The position numbers were made by a program, and so were the translations under genes. Below, in pieces: positions 33,075 through 41,250 of a stretch of DNA of 64,000 bases. Each line of letters begins with the position of its first letter. Position 1 is the first letter of the stretch. Origin of the DNA: Paraburkholderia sp. DHOC27 (GTDB taxonomy: Bacteria; Pseudomonadota; Gammaproteobacteria; Burkholderiales; Burkholderiaceae); contig NZ_QVQV01000001.1 in assembly GCF_003429005.1 (NCBI RefSeq), positions 1,047,864 through 1,111,863 on the forward strand. Reading direction: 5' to 3'. A model generated the notes under the pieces. That model saw nothing but the letters and a program-made list of their open reading frames with translations, was not told where the DNA came from and made no database searches.

Positions 33075-33515
33075 ATGCCTACTTACGTCGTTTCTGCTGC
33101 CGCCGGGCGCTTTTCTGAAGACGAAAAGCTTAAGATCGCGCAGGCCATCACGCGCTCACACAACGAGGCGACCGGTGCTCAAGGCTTTTTTGCGCAGGTG
33201 ATATTCAACGAAGTCGGTGCCGGCAATCATTTCATTGGCGGCGCCCCGCTGCGAGCGGACCAGATTTTTGTTCACGGCCACATCCGGGCAGGGCGCCCTG
33301 ATGACCGAAAACGCTTGCTTCTGGCGAGGATCGTCGACGCCGTGGTGGAAATCACTTCCGCGGAGCGACGCTTTGTCTGGGCATATATCTCCGAAATTCC
33401 GCCACTTCAGATGATTGAATACGGTTGCGAATTGCCGCTGCCGGGGCAGGAAAACAACTGGCTTGAGAGTCTCGCCGAGGCTGACAGGGATTATCTTCTG
33501 AGCCTTGGACGATAA
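33075..33515 (+). CDS. Tautomerase-superfamily protein with the full cis-3-chloroacrylate dehalogenase (cis-CaaD) catalytic set
   Basis: A 146-residue tautomerase. Counting from Pro-1 after Met removal, every key residue of cis-CaaD is present at the same number: Pro1, His28, Arg70, Arg73, Tyr103 and Glu114. Flanking motifs also match (FFAQVIFNE, GNHFIGG, IFVHGHIRAGR, WAYISEIPPLQMIEYG). cis-CaaD hydrolytically dehalogenates cis-3-chloroacrylate to malonate semialdehyde. The related Cg10062 carries the same residues but works mainly as an acetylenecarboxylate hydratase/decarboxylase, so the substrate cannot be read from these residues alone. AGGAG precedes the ATG. A MarR gene lies upstream and probably regulates it. 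Confidence 0.88.
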   Translation: MPTYVVSAAAGRFSEDEKLKIAQAITRSHNEATGAQGFFAQVIFNEVGAGNHFIGGAPLRADQIFVHGHIRAGRPDDRKRLLLARIVDAVVEITSAERRFVWAYISEIPPLQMIEYGCELPLPGQENNWLESLAEADRDYLLSLGR

Positions 33516-33580
33516 GTCTCGCCTCCGGAAGAGACGGCGCTTCCCTACACGAAGGTTAGTTTGGCATCGCAAAAATGCTG

Positions 33581-33630
33581 TTGACCGACTAGGCACTCTC
33601 TAATACTATCCGTGTTCGATTGGAGAGTGC
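33581..33630 (+). promoter_or_regulatory. Promoter and operator region of the TetR gene
   Basis: TTGACC (33581-33586) and TACTAT (33604-33609) are 17 bp apart, a good sigma70 promoter. GCACTCTC (33593-33600) and GAGAGTGC (33623-33630) form an 8-bp inverted repeat around the -10. TGACCGACTAGGCA over the -35 matches the downstream TGACTG-AG-CAGTCA palindrome at 10 of 14 positions. Confidence 0.55.
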
Positions 33631-33632
33631 GT

Positions 33633-34199
33633 GTGGCCAGACCCCGAAGTGAAGAGCGTAGAGATGCCATCATGGCGGCTGCGACGCGCGTCATCGCGTA
33701 CCAGGGGCTCGGCGCGCCTACTGCGACCATTGCAAAAGAGGCCGGGGTTTCGAACGGGTCGCTTTTCACCTATTTCAGCACGAAGGCCGAGTTGCTGAAT
33801 GCCCTTTATATCGAACTGAAGGGCGAAATGGGTTCGGCTGCGCTTTACGGTGTGCCGGTGAACAGTGACATGCGCACCCAGATGTTGCAGGTATGGCGAA
33901 ACTGGCTTCATTGGACCGTCTCTTCACCCGAAAAGCGCCTGGCGCTGAAACACCTGTGCGTGTCGCCGGATATCACACCGCAAACACGCGAGACGGGTAT
34001 TCAGTTGACGGCCGGTATCGCCACGTACATCGAGCGTTGTCGCATGAATGGTCCAATGCGGGACGAACCGCTGGAGTTCGTCGGTTCCCTGATCAACTCG
34101 ATGGCCGAGGCGACGATCGATTTTATGGTCGCCGATCCAGTCAACGCCGAGCATCACTCCATGTCAGCTTTTGCGGCTATCTGGCGCGCGATCGCATAA
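33633..34199 (+). CDS. TetR-family transcriptional repressor
   Basis: A 188-residue TetR regulator with an N-terminal HTH (PRSEERRDAIMAAATRVIAYQGLGAPTATIAKEAGVSNGSLFTYFSTKAELLNALY) and an all-helical ligand domain. The GTG at 33633 is chosen because GGAG lies seven bases upstream and the sequence then begins VARPRSEER, a typical TetR N-terminus; another GTG at 33612 is possible. It is co-directional with the SDR gene 85 bp downstream, whose upstream palindrome is a classic TetR-type operator. Confidence 0.9.
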   Translation: MARPRSEERRDAIMAAATRVIAYQGLGAPTATIAKEAGVSNGSLFTYFSTKAELLNALYIELKGEMGSAALYGVPVNSDMRTQMLQVWRNWLHWTVSSPEKRLALKHLCVSPDITPQTRETGIQLTAGIATYIERCRMNGPMRDEPLEFVGSLINSMAEATIDFMVADPVNAEHHSMSAFAAIWRAIA

Positions 34200-34214
34200 A
34201 TTTTTCGCCAATAA

Positions 34215-34228
34215 TGACTGAGCAGTCA
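34215..34228. promoter_or_regulatory. TetR-type operator before the SDR gene
   Basis: TGACTG-AG-CAGTCA is a perfect palindrome of the form bound by many TetR proteins. It lies 16 bp after the TetR stop and 57 bp before the SDR start. Confidence 0.65.
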
Positions 34229-34284
34229 ATCGTCTAAAAACAACGCTTTTCGTCAATACCTCAACACCATTGGAGTGGCAGAGC

Positions 34285-35106
34285 ATGAACGTTAACGACA
34301 GACCCGTCGCGCTTGTTACCGGAGCCTCGTCTGGCATGGGCAAGGACTTCGCCTTGCGTCTGATCCACGAGGGCTACACGGTTTATGGCGCCGCGCGGCG
34401 GGTCGAGCGCATGAAGGAGATCGTCATGGCGGGTGGGCTGACCCTGGCGCTGGACGTAACCGATGATCAGTCTATGGTGGATGCGGTGGCCCGCATCATC
34501 AACGAGCAAGGGCGCATCGACGTGCTCATCAACAACGCGGGATACGGCCAGTTCGGCGCATTGGAAGAGGTTCCCATTGCAGAGGGGCGCCGGCAGATCG
34601 AGACCAATCTCATGGGTGTGGCGCGCCTCACGCAACTGTGCCTGCCGCATATGCGCGAGCAGGGTGGCGGCCGCATCATCAACATCTCGTCAATTGGCGG
34701 AAAGCTGGCTACGCCGCTCGGTAGCTGGTATCACGCCTCGAAATACGCGCTGGAGGGGCTCTCCGATTCATTGCGAAACGAGGTGCGCGCTTTCGGCATT
34801 AGCGTGGTCGTGATCGAACCAGGCGGTGTCGAGTCCGAGTGGTCCCAGATCGCCACCGGCGAGGCAATGAGGTACTCCGCGCACGGCGCTTATGCCGGCC
34901 TCGTGCGCAGCTTCTCGAAGATGCAGGGACGACTCAAACTGCCGCCGCCAAAAGTGATCAGCGACCTCGTCGTCAAGGCACTCCGCGCAAAGCATCCCAA
35001 GGCTCGCTATCACGGTGGCCATCTTGCTGGCCCGTTGCTTTTCCTCCGTCGGCATTTGTCCGACCGCCTGTTCGATCGCCTCGTAACCCTGTCTTTAAAG
35101 CTGTGA
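34285..35106 (+). CDS. Short-chain dehydrogenase/reductase, TetR-controlled
   Basis: A 273-residue classical SDR with TGASSGMGKDFA, NNAGYGQFGALEEV, ISSIGG and active-site YHASK. After the active site the protein continues with PGGVESEW and a basic C-terminal tail (HPKARYHGGHLAGPLLFLRRHLSDRL), as in SDRs annotated as oxidoreductases of lipid or steroid type. The substrate is unknown. ATG 34285 follows GGAG by nine bases. The palindrome upstream makes it the likely target of the adjacent TetR repressor. Confidence 0.88.
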   Translation: MNVNDRPVALVTGASSGMGKDFALRLIHEGYTVYGAARRVERMKEIVMAGGLTLALDVTDDQSMVDAVARIINEQGRIDVLINNAGYGQFGALEEVPIAEGRRQIETNLMGVARLTQLCLPHMREQGGGRIINISSIGGKLATPLGSWYHASKYALEGLSDSLRNEVRAFGISVVVIEPGGVESEWSQIATGEAMRYSAHGAYAGLVRSFSKMQGRLKLPPPKVISDLVVKALRAKHPKARYHGGHLAGPLLFLRRHLSDRLFDRLVTLSLKL

Positions 35107-35165
35107 TCCGGCTCACAGCTGAGGCAATCCACGCATGCGACGCATGCTAGAACCGCAAGCGCGCC

Positions 35166-35483
35166 TTATTGATGTCCTTGCGTCGCGTCCGCCTCAGCCG
35201 TCGACACAACGCGGTGTCCCGTCTCCGACGTACCGCCCGCTGCGTTGTATCCGCTGGCCGATTCTTTCTGCGCTGCAACCTTTGCTTCGGCTGCGAGAAT
35301 GCCTTCAGGATAAGCAGGACTGCTGCCCATCCCCATAGAGGGACGCCAGCCGACTTGTTCGAGCGCAGCCAGTTCCGCTTTCACCTGCGCCCGGGTCACG
35401 GGTTGACTGGATTGCGCGAAAGAAGCCGATGAGGCCGAAATGGCCGTTGCAAACGTGACTGCAATAAGGAAGGGCTTAAGCAT
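35166..35483 (-). CDS. DUF4148 exported small protein
   Basis: A 105-residue protein with a signal peptide (MLKPFLIAVTFATAISASSASFA) followed by the DUF4148 pattern VTRAQVKAELAALEQVGWRPS. This family is common in Burkholderiaceae, often in multiple copies per genome, and has no known function; secretion to the periplasm is predicted. ATG 35483 is preceded by AAAGGAG. Its stop is 59 bp from the convergent SDR gene. Confidence 0.87.
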   Translation of the reverse strand: MLKPFLIAVTFATAISASSASFAQSSQPVTRAQVKAELAALEQVGWRPSMGMGSSPAYPEGILAAEAKVAAQKESASGYNAAGGTSETGHRVVSTAEADATQGHQ

Positions 35484-35566
35484 TTTAAAACTCCTTTCAG
35501 GTAACGAAAAAAGATAGATGCCCTCGCTGACGCATGAAGACGCTGTCAACGAGGGCCTTGTGCAGA

Positions 35567-36940
35567 TCAGGACTTGGCAACGAGAACGAGCTTCTGATTC
35601 ACGAACTCTTTGATACCGAGTTCAGAAAGCTCGCGTCCGTATCCGGAACGCTTCACGCCGCCAAAGGGCAGTTCCGGTGCGGTGCTCGAGAACGTATTGA
35701 TCCAGACGGCGCCCGTTTCAATTTTCGACGCGAGCTTCGTAGCGCGTTCGATGTCGCGCGAGAACACCACGCCGGAGAGTCCGTAGTTCGAGTCGTTGGC
35801 CAACTCGACGATCTCGTCATCGTTTTCGACCACGTAGATTTGCGCGACGGGGCCAAAGAATTCCTCGAAATACGCCGGGTTGTCGCGCGTGACGTGGGTC
35901 AGAATGGTCGGTTCAAAATAGCTGCCCGGTCGATCGACCACGTGGCCACCGTAGTGAAGCGTCGCGCCGCTCTTGATTGCGGCTTCGACCTGCTTCGCAA
36001 GACCGTCTCGCGCGCTGGCAGAAGAAAGCGGGCCGAGGGTCGTCGTTTCGTCCATTGGGTCGCCAATCCTGACCGCTTTGAACGCATCGGTGAGCTTTTC
36101 CAGAAATGCGTCGGCGACTTCTTTGCGAACGATGAACCGCTTCGCGCCGATGCATTCCTGTCCCGCAACGTGCAGGCGGGAGAACGTGCCAATCTCGACA
36201 GCCTTCTCGAGATCGCTGTCTTCCAGCACCACGAACACGTCGTTGCCGCCCATCTCCAGGGTCGATTTCTTCAGGTACTTGCCAGCCTGTGCTGCAATTG
36301 CGCTGCCGGCTCCTTCTGACCCGGTCATCGCAGCGCCTTGCACGCGCTTGTCGGCGATCAACTTCGCCACCTGGTCCGCCGTGACGAACAGGTTGGTCCA
36401 CGCGCCCTTGGGCGCGCCGGCTTCAGTCACGAGTTGCTCGAATGCGCTTGCGCAGTGCGGGACGATACTGGCGTGCTTGGCGATGATGGGATTGCCCGCG
36501 GCCAGGTTTGGCGCCATGACGCGCATCAACTGATAAAACGGGAAGTTCCAGGGTTCGACGGCCAGCAGAACGCCAATGGGATGGTGTTCGATCCACGCTT
36601 CGCCCTGGTCAGTCTGGAGGCTGGTTGGTGCCAGAAATCGTTCTGCGTTTTCCGCGTAGTAGCGAGCGATTTGTGCCACGACCTGAATTTCCGCGCGACT
36701 CTCGCCGATCAGCTTGCCCATCTCCAGGGTAATGACTTTGGCCAGGTCTTCCGCACGAGCATCAATGAGGTCCGCCAGTTTCTTGAGCACCTTGAGGCGG
36801 GGCTTGATGGAACCTTTTGACCATTCGGACTTATAGAGGCGATGAGCGGCTGACAATGCCTCTTCGACCTGTGCATCGGTGTGGTTGAGGTAGGTCTTGA
36901 CCAGTTCGTTGGTTGCTGGGTTGACGGTCTGATATGCCAT
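35567..36940 (-). CDS. NAD(P)-dependent aldehyde / succinate-semialdehyde dehydrogenase, copy 1
   Basis: A 457-residue aldehyde dehydrogenase that oxidises an aldehyde to an acid. The catalytic cysteine is Cys263 (GQECIGAKRF) and the general base is Glu229 (LEMGGNDVF). The cofactor region EPWNFPFYQLMR and the C-terminal PFGGVKRSGYGREL are intact. Copy 2 at 48511-49884 has the same length without gaps and is very similar. Closest relatives by pattern are succinate-semialdehyde dehydrogenases of the GabD/Sad type, but the true substrate is open. The start MAYQTVNP is shared by both copies. The 411-bp upstream region, shared with a divergent LysR gene, contains a large inverted repeat. Confidence 0.9.
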   Translation of the reverse strand: MAYQTVNPATNELVKTYLNHTDAQVEEALSAAHRLYKSEWSKGSIKPRLKVLKKLADLIDARAEDLAKVITLEMGKLIGESRAEIQVVAQIARYYAENAERFLAPTSLQTDQGEAWIEHHPIGVLLAVEPWNFPFYQLMRVMAPNLAAGNPIIAKHASIVPHCASAFEQLVTEAGAPKGAWTNLFVTADQVAKLIADKRVQGAAMTGSEGAGSAIAAQAGKYLKKSTLEMGGNDVFVVLEDSDLEKAVEIGTFSRLHVAGQECIGAKRFIVRKEVADAFLEKLTDAFKAVRIGDPMDETTTLGPLSSASARDGLAKQVEAAIKSGATLHYGGHVVDRPGSYFEPTILTHVTRDNPAYFEEFFGPVAQIYVVENDDEIVELANDSNYGLSGVVFSRDIERATKLASKIETGAVWINTFSSTAPELPFGGVKRSGYGRELSELGIKEFVNQKLVLVAKS

Positions 36941-37351
36941 GATGGAACTCCGAAAATACAACAGTTAAATCATTGGTCTGAAATACGAATCGCATTCCTA
37001 ATCAATGCACGTGGGAATGCACTTTCTTGTCGAGCAACTAACCACCCAGGCGGGAGCCCTGATCGAGCTGCTGATGGCAAAGCAACGAGAGCTTCAGCCT
37101 CAAAACACGGTCACGTCAGGTGATTCGTTGAGGTGATACTAGTCTTGGCCCGGACGCGTCATCAATGTCGAAGATGCAATGATTTCAGCCACGCCCGTCA
37201 CAAGCACAGCCGAACATTGGAGGTCGCCATGAATGGCCTGAATCGTTGCATCTTCGACATTGAGGATAGCGGCGCAGGTCCCTACTATTCACGTCACCAC
37301 GGATAGGCGTTGGCGTGCGCGCTCACACCGCATTTTTATGTCGAGGCAGAT
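36941..37351. other. 411-bp divergent region, aldehyde dehydrogenase / LysR
   Basis: No gene is seen. It contains the inverted repeat 37163-37262 and presumably two divergent promoters. Nothing else stands out. Confidence 0.6.
37163..37262. repeat. Inverted pair of a recurrent regulatory motif
   Basis: The left arm (37163-37188) begins CAATGTCGAAGATGCAA; the right arm (37238-37262) read on the other strand begins with the same 17 bases, and the arms stay similar for about 25 bp. The arms are 49 bp apart. Related single copies are at 53582 and 55802. A dimeric regulator, perhaps the adjacent LysR protein, could bind both arms and loop the DNA. Confidence 0.7.
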
Positions 37352-38284
37352 ATGGACCAGCTTGCATCAATGCGTGCGTTTGTCACGGTCGCAAGAACTC
37401 AGAGTTTCACCAAGGCGGCAGAGATTCTCAACGTGTCCAGAGGAGCGCTTTCTCGCGCCATCTCCGATCTGGAGGCACATACCCGTGCGCGGCTTTTGAA
37501 CCGCACGACACGGCATGTTTCGCTGGTGGAAGCCGCGAGAGACTACTACAACGCCTGCGCGAGGATCATTGATGAGCTGGAGCAGGCGGAGCGACGGCTC
37601 ACTGACGACAAGATGTCAGAGTGCGGATACGTCCGGGTGGTGGTCCACCCACTGGCGGTGGTTGCCGGCATGTCGACCATGCTTCAAGCGTTTGCTGCAA
37701 CCGCACCGTGTATCAAGGTTCATGCGACGGTACAGGATGGCCCGCTCAATCTGGTCGATTCCGGTTACGACCTGGCAATTTATCCGCCTGATCGTATAAC
37801 CAACTCGACGATCGTCAGCCGCCCATTGTTTCATTCGCGCTTTGTACTCGTGGCGAGTCCGAAGTATCTGGAGAGAAACCCATCCGTGTCATCGATATGC
37901 GATCTTTCGGCGCACCGGATCGTGGATGGAAGAGAGCAGACCCTGAAAAAAGGCGCGGATATCTCGCTTGAGACGAGTCTGTGTCCAGACTTTTCCTTGC
38001 AGGGGTCTCACTTTACCGTGCCAGCCGAGATTGCCAGAGAAATCGCACTAGCAGGAGGCGGAATTGCGTTAGTCCCCGAGGTGGCGGTTCGTCGGGACAT
38101 CGCGCAGGGAGATCTCAGGGAAATCAGACCTGGCGAATCGGCGTCGCTGGGCGGTGTCGATCTTGCCGTGCAGTACCGGCAATTGAGTTCCACGCCGCGA
38201 AGAACGAAAACGTTTATCGACGCGTGCCTGGGATATTTCAGGGCGCTGGATCGCGAGCGTGAGGCTTCGACTGTGTCCGAATGA
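37352..38284 (+). CDS. LysR-family regulator divergent from aldehyde dehydrogenase
   Basis: A 310-residue LysR regulator. The HTH occupies residues 1-60 (MDQLASMRAFVTVARTQSFTKAAEILNVSRGALSRAISDLEAHTRARLLNRTTR), followed by a two-lobed effector domain (VHPLAVVAGMSTMLQAF; GYDLAIYPPDRI). ATG 37352 starts the HTH; an open frame continues back to 37310. Its divergent position makes the aldehyde dehydrogenase its probable target, and it is the natural candidate to bind the inverted motif between them. Confidence 0.9.
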   Translation: MDQLASMRAFVTVARTQSFTKAAEILNVSRGALSRAISDLEAHTRARLLNRTTRHVSLVEAARDYYNACARIIDELEQAERRLTDDKMSECGYVRVVVHPLAVVAGMSTMLQAFAATAPCIKVHATVQDGPLNLVDSGYDLAIYPPDRITNSTIVSRPLFHSRFVLVASPKYLERNPSVSSICDLSAHRIVDGREQTLKKGADISLETSLCPDFSLQGSHFTVPAEIAREIALAGGGIALVPEVAVRRDIAQGDLREIRPGESASLGGVDLAVQYRQLSSTPRRTKTFIDACLGYFRALDREREASTVSE

Positions 38285-38313
38285 GCTTTCCAAACGCGCG
38301 CCTCAGTGAGTAT

Positions 38314-38333
38314 TCCCCGGCCGTAACCGGGGA
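38314..38333. terminator. Hairpin between convergent LysR and DJ-1 genes
   Basis: TCCCCGG (38314-38320) pairs with CCGGGGA (38327-38333) across a 6-base loop in the 60-bp convergent gap. No T-run is seen. Confidence 0.45.
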
Positions 38334-38344
38334 TAAATGCCGCG

Positions 38345-39139
38345 TTAGCGCCTGGCGTGTTCGTTCAGCTTTTCGACCAGGGCATCACCAAACGCGGGCG
38401 CTGACATCGGCTGCTGGCCGGTAATCAGCTCACGGTCGATCACGACGTTGGGGTGCCAGTTTGCGATGGTCTCGACGCGCGCGCCGGCCTCGGCCAGTGC
38501 GTTGACGGGGTAGTACTGCACGTGGCCGCCCAGCCCGCTGGGACCTTCCAGCGCCTGCTCCTCGCCGGTCGCAAAGACAGTCAGGCGATAACCGGTGTAG
38601 GGCCAACCCGCGTTGAGCGAGCTTGCCTTGCCGTCGCCGGCGATCATCGAAGCAATGAAGGCGTCGGGATCGGGCAGGGCAGCAAGAAGCACGATCGGCC
38701 CATGGCAGACGATACCGGTCGGACGACCGCTGTTATGGAATTGCGTGAGGATTTTTCCGAGGTTCTTGTCCTTCAGCAGATCGGCCATTGGCGCGTGGCC
38801 GCCTGGAATGAACAGGCCAACGTAGCCGTCCGTGCCCTCGGCGACCACCGCCGCCAGGGTCTTGGGCCGGTCGAGCAGAGCCAGCCCCTCCGCAAATTTG
38901 AGCGCGTCTTCGCGAGCCGCGTCGTCGCCACCAAAGAACATGGCGTTGTTGGAGTTGGCATCCATGACCGGACGGTCGCCTTTGGGGTTGGCGATAACCG
39001 GCTCATAACCTGCCTCGACCAGCTTGCGATAAGGCACGACAAACTCGTTCAGGTAGTAGCCTGTCGAGTAGGTCTTGCCGTCCTTCAGATCGAGCGCGTT
39101 GGCGCTGGACATCACGACGAGAACTTTACCTTTGGACAT
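38345..39139 (-). CDS. DJ-1/PfpI (type 1 glutamine amidotransferase-like) protein, cytoplasmic copy
   Basis: A 264-residue DJ-1/PfpI superfamily protein. Motifs include KVLVVMSSANALDLKDGKTYSTGYYLNE, VGLFIPGGHAPMADL and the nucleophile elbow with Cys145 (GIVCHGPI). The closest group is the Hsp31/HchA-like class, proposed as glyoxalase III, deglycase or chaperone; the activity here is untested. ATG 39139 is chosen, with AAGG upstream; a GTG nine bases earlier is possible. No signal peptide, unlike its paralog at 51788. It lies 112 bp downstream of an SDR gene on the same strand, an arrangement repeated at 51.8-53.5 kb. Confidence 0.87.
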   Translation of the reverse strand: MSKGKVLVVMSSANALDLKDGKTYSTGYYLNEFVVPYRKLVEAGYEPVIANPKGDRPVMDANSNNAMFFGGDDAAREDALKFAEGLALLDRPKTLAAVVAEGTDGYVGLFIPGGHAPMADLLKDKNLGKILTQFHNSGRPTGIVCHGPIVLLAALPDPDAFIASMIAGDGKASSLNAGWPYTGYRLTVFATGEEQALEGPSGLGGHVQYYPVNALAEAGARVETIANWHPNVVIDRELITGQQPMSAPAFGDALVEKLNEHARR

Positions 39140-39251
39140 GGGAGTCACCTTTCCTTGTACGTGCGCCTGGGCACCGCTGCAATGGCTGAGAGAACCCAGG
39201 ATTGACTTGCGAAGAAGGACGCCGCCGCCGAGGCGGCGCCTGGACTGTCCG

Positions 39252-40049
39252 TCACGCGATGTGGTAACGCGGGGCGGGCCTGGCGTTGCGGAACTTTGCT
39301 GACATCTCGCGACGATCCTGCTCCCAGCGCGTCCACGCCTCGGTTTCGTGCAGGCCGGGAATGGTCACCAGCTCGCCCGCGTCGAGGCCTGCCAGCGCCG
39401 CATCGACGAGATCGTCCGCTCGCATGGTGATCTCGGAGGTCTTTTGCGGCGCGTAACCGGCGACGTCCCAGAACTCCGTGGCGGTCGCGCCAGGCAGAAC
39501 GGTCTGGACGCGTACGCCTGTGTCGGCCAGGTCTTTCTGCAGCGAATGGCCGAAGCTCAGCACGTAGGATTTCGACGCGCTATAGACGCCGTTCAGGTTC
39601 TCCACGGCAATGCCGACTACCGAGGAAATGTTGATGATGGTGCCCTTGCCACGCGCCACGAAACCGGCGGCAACGGCATGGGTCAGGCGGGTCAGGGCGG
39701 TGACATTCAGGTCGATCATCGCCTGCATCTTTTCGACGTCGGCCTGCAGGAGGGAGGCGACGGAGCCGACGCCGGCATTGTTGACCAGCATGGTGATGTT
39801 CGGGTTGTCGCGCAGGACCGCTTCGACCTTGGCGAGACCCGCCTTGTCGTTCAGGTCGGCGGGCAGCGGGGTGACCTGGACGCCGGTTTCCGCGCGCAGA
39901 TGTGCGGCGGCCGCGTTCAGCCGCTCTTCATTGCGGGCCACCAGGATCAGATCGTAGCCACGTCGCGCGAGGCGATCGGCGTAAATGGCGCCAATGCCGG
40001 TTGACGAACCGGTGATCAGGGCGACGCCCTTTGGAGAGGAGTTGCTCAT
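39252..40049 (-). CDS. Short-chain dehydrogenase/reductase paired with DJ-1, copy 1
   Basis: A 265-residue classical SDR with ITGSSTGIGAIYADRLARRGYDL, NNAGVGSVASL, ISSVVG and active-site YSASK. A paralog at 52690-53505 is very similar over the whole length and is followed by the other DJ-1 gene. Substrates are unknown; pairing with DJ-1 and aldehyde dehydrogenase genes hints at handling of reactive carbonyls. The upstream region contains an imperfect inverted repeat at 40121-40150, and two LysR genes lie just upstream. Confidence 0.88.
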   Translation of the reverse strand: MSNSSPKGVALITGSSTGIGAIYADRLARRGYDLILVARNEERLNAAAAHLRAETGVQVTPLPADLNDKAGLAKVEAVLRDNPNITMLVNNAGVGSVASLLQADVEKMQAMIDLNVTALTRLTHAVAAGFVARGKGTIINISSVVGIAVENLNGVYSASKSYVLSFGHSLQKDLADTGVRVQTVLPGATATEFWDVAGYAPQKTSEITMRADDLVDAALAGLDAGELVTIPGLHETEAWTRWEQDRREMSAKFRNARPAPRYHIA

Positions 40050-40120
40050 CGTGTTTCTCCGTATCCGCGGCTCCTGATTGAGCCCGTGAACAGAAGCTAC
40101 ACGTCCAGCCTGAAGTCTCC

Positions 40121-40150
40121 TATGTCATAAACGTCGAGATTTAGGACATG
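40121..40150. promoter_or_regulatory. Imperfect inverted repeat upstream of SDR copy 1
   Basis: The left arm TATGTCATAAA (40121-40131) and right arm TTTAGGACATG (40140-40150) match at 9 of 11 positions around 8 bp. The length and symmetry fit a LysR-type binding site for one of the adjacent LysR proteins. Confidence 0.4.
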
Positions 40151-40183
40151 GGGCGAAAGGCATGCACGACAGCGCCTTTGCGG

Positions 40184-41143
40184 TCACGCTTCCACGCCGG
40201 GAGGCGGGTCGACGTCATCGGAGCGAGCGCTCCAGTCCGCGAGCGGCGGGTCGCGCAGATCCAGCCTGAGCACGCTAATGAGCGCGCGCAACGCCGGGGT
40301 AATCTGGCGGCTCGGATAGTAGAGGTGCAACCCGGTATGAGGCGTGGAAAAATCGTCGAGTACCTGGACGAGTTGCCCGTCTCGTAGATACGGAAGCGCT
40401 TGAGGCTCGAGCAGATAACCGAGGCCTGCGCCGCCGAGGATCATGTCCATCGCGAGTTCGCCATCGTCGAGCACGAGTTGCCCGGCCGTACGGGGCCGAA
40501 CTTCTTTCCCGTCACGCTCGAATTTCCACGGCAGATATCCCCCGGTGGATTTGAAGCGGTAGTTGATGCAGTTGTGGTCTTCGAGGTCGGCCGGGGTTTG
40601 CGGGCGCGGATAGCGCTCGAAATAGCCCGGCGCCGCGACCACGATCATGCGTGCGTCCGGGCTTACGCGGACTGCGATCATGTCCTGAGCGACCGAGTTT
40701 CCCCATCGAATCCCGGCGTCGAAGCCGTCGCGGACGAGATCGGTCAAGCGCGTGTCAATGTCGACCTCGACCGAAACCCGCGGATTGTCGCGTAGAAATT
40801 TGGGTAAGACCGGCCCTAACACGGTGTAGGCGGCGAACTGGAAGGTGGTGATGCGTAAGGAGCCGGACGGGTCGCCGCGCCAGTCGCTCAAGGCCTCGAT
40901 GCCAGTTTTGACTTCTCTCAACGCGGGCTCGAGCGAGCGCAGCAACCGTTCGCCGGCCGGCGTTGGCGCGACGCTGCGCGTCGTGCGCGCCAGTAACTGC
41001 ACGCCGAGGCGCACTTCCAGCCCTCTGATGGCATGGCTCAGCGCGGAAGGGGACAGGCCAAGGTCTGCTGCCGCGCGCGTGAAGCTGCGCGCCCGGGCGA
41101 TGGTTGCGAAAGCCACCAGATCATCGAGTTCACCGCGTTTCAT
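40184..41143 (-). CDS. LysR-family regulator
   Basis: A 319-residue LysR regulator starting MKRGELDDLVAFATIARARSF with the HTH TRAAADLGLSPSALSHAIRGLEVRLGVQLLARTTR, then an effector domain with the pattern VRDGFDAGIRWGNSV. It is closely related to the LysR gene at 41251-42162, lying in tandem on the same strand, so they look like a local duplication. It is co-directional with the SDR gene 134 bp downstream and is its likely regulator. It resembles the dehydrogenase-linked LysR type common in Proteobacteria. Confidence 0.9.
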   Translation of the reverse strand: MKRGELDDLVAFATIARARSFTRAAADLGLSPSALSHAIRGLEVRLGVQLLARTTRSVAPTPAGERLLRSLEPALREVKTGIEALSDWRGDPSGSLRITTFQFAAYTVLGPVLPKFLRDNPRVSVEVDIDTRLTDLVRDGFDAGIRWGNSVAQDMIAVRVSPDARMIVVAAPGYFERYPRPQTPADLEDHNCINYRFKSTGGYLPWKFERDGKEVRPRTAGQLVLDDGELAMDMILGGAGLGYLLEPQALPYLRDGQLVQVLDDFSTPHTGLHLYYPSRQITPALRALISVLRLDLRDPPLADWSARSDDVDPPPGVEA

Positions 41144-41250
41144 TGCCGAACCTCCGTCATGCGTCCTGGTGGCCGCCGCGCATTCCTCCGCTTAATACAT
41201 GCCTCGCGTCGATTGACGTTCAATATATCGCAAGACCATGTCAGCGCCGC

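Noticed and set aside
33075..33515. Calling the tautomerase a proven cis-3-chloroacrylate dehalogenase
   Set aside because: Cg10062 has the same six residues with a different main activity, so only the catalytic set is claimed.
35133..35147. GCATGC-GAC-GCATGC hairpin between the SDR and DUF4148 genes as a terminator
   Set aside because: Stem is only 6 bp, with no T-run; too weak to list as a feature.
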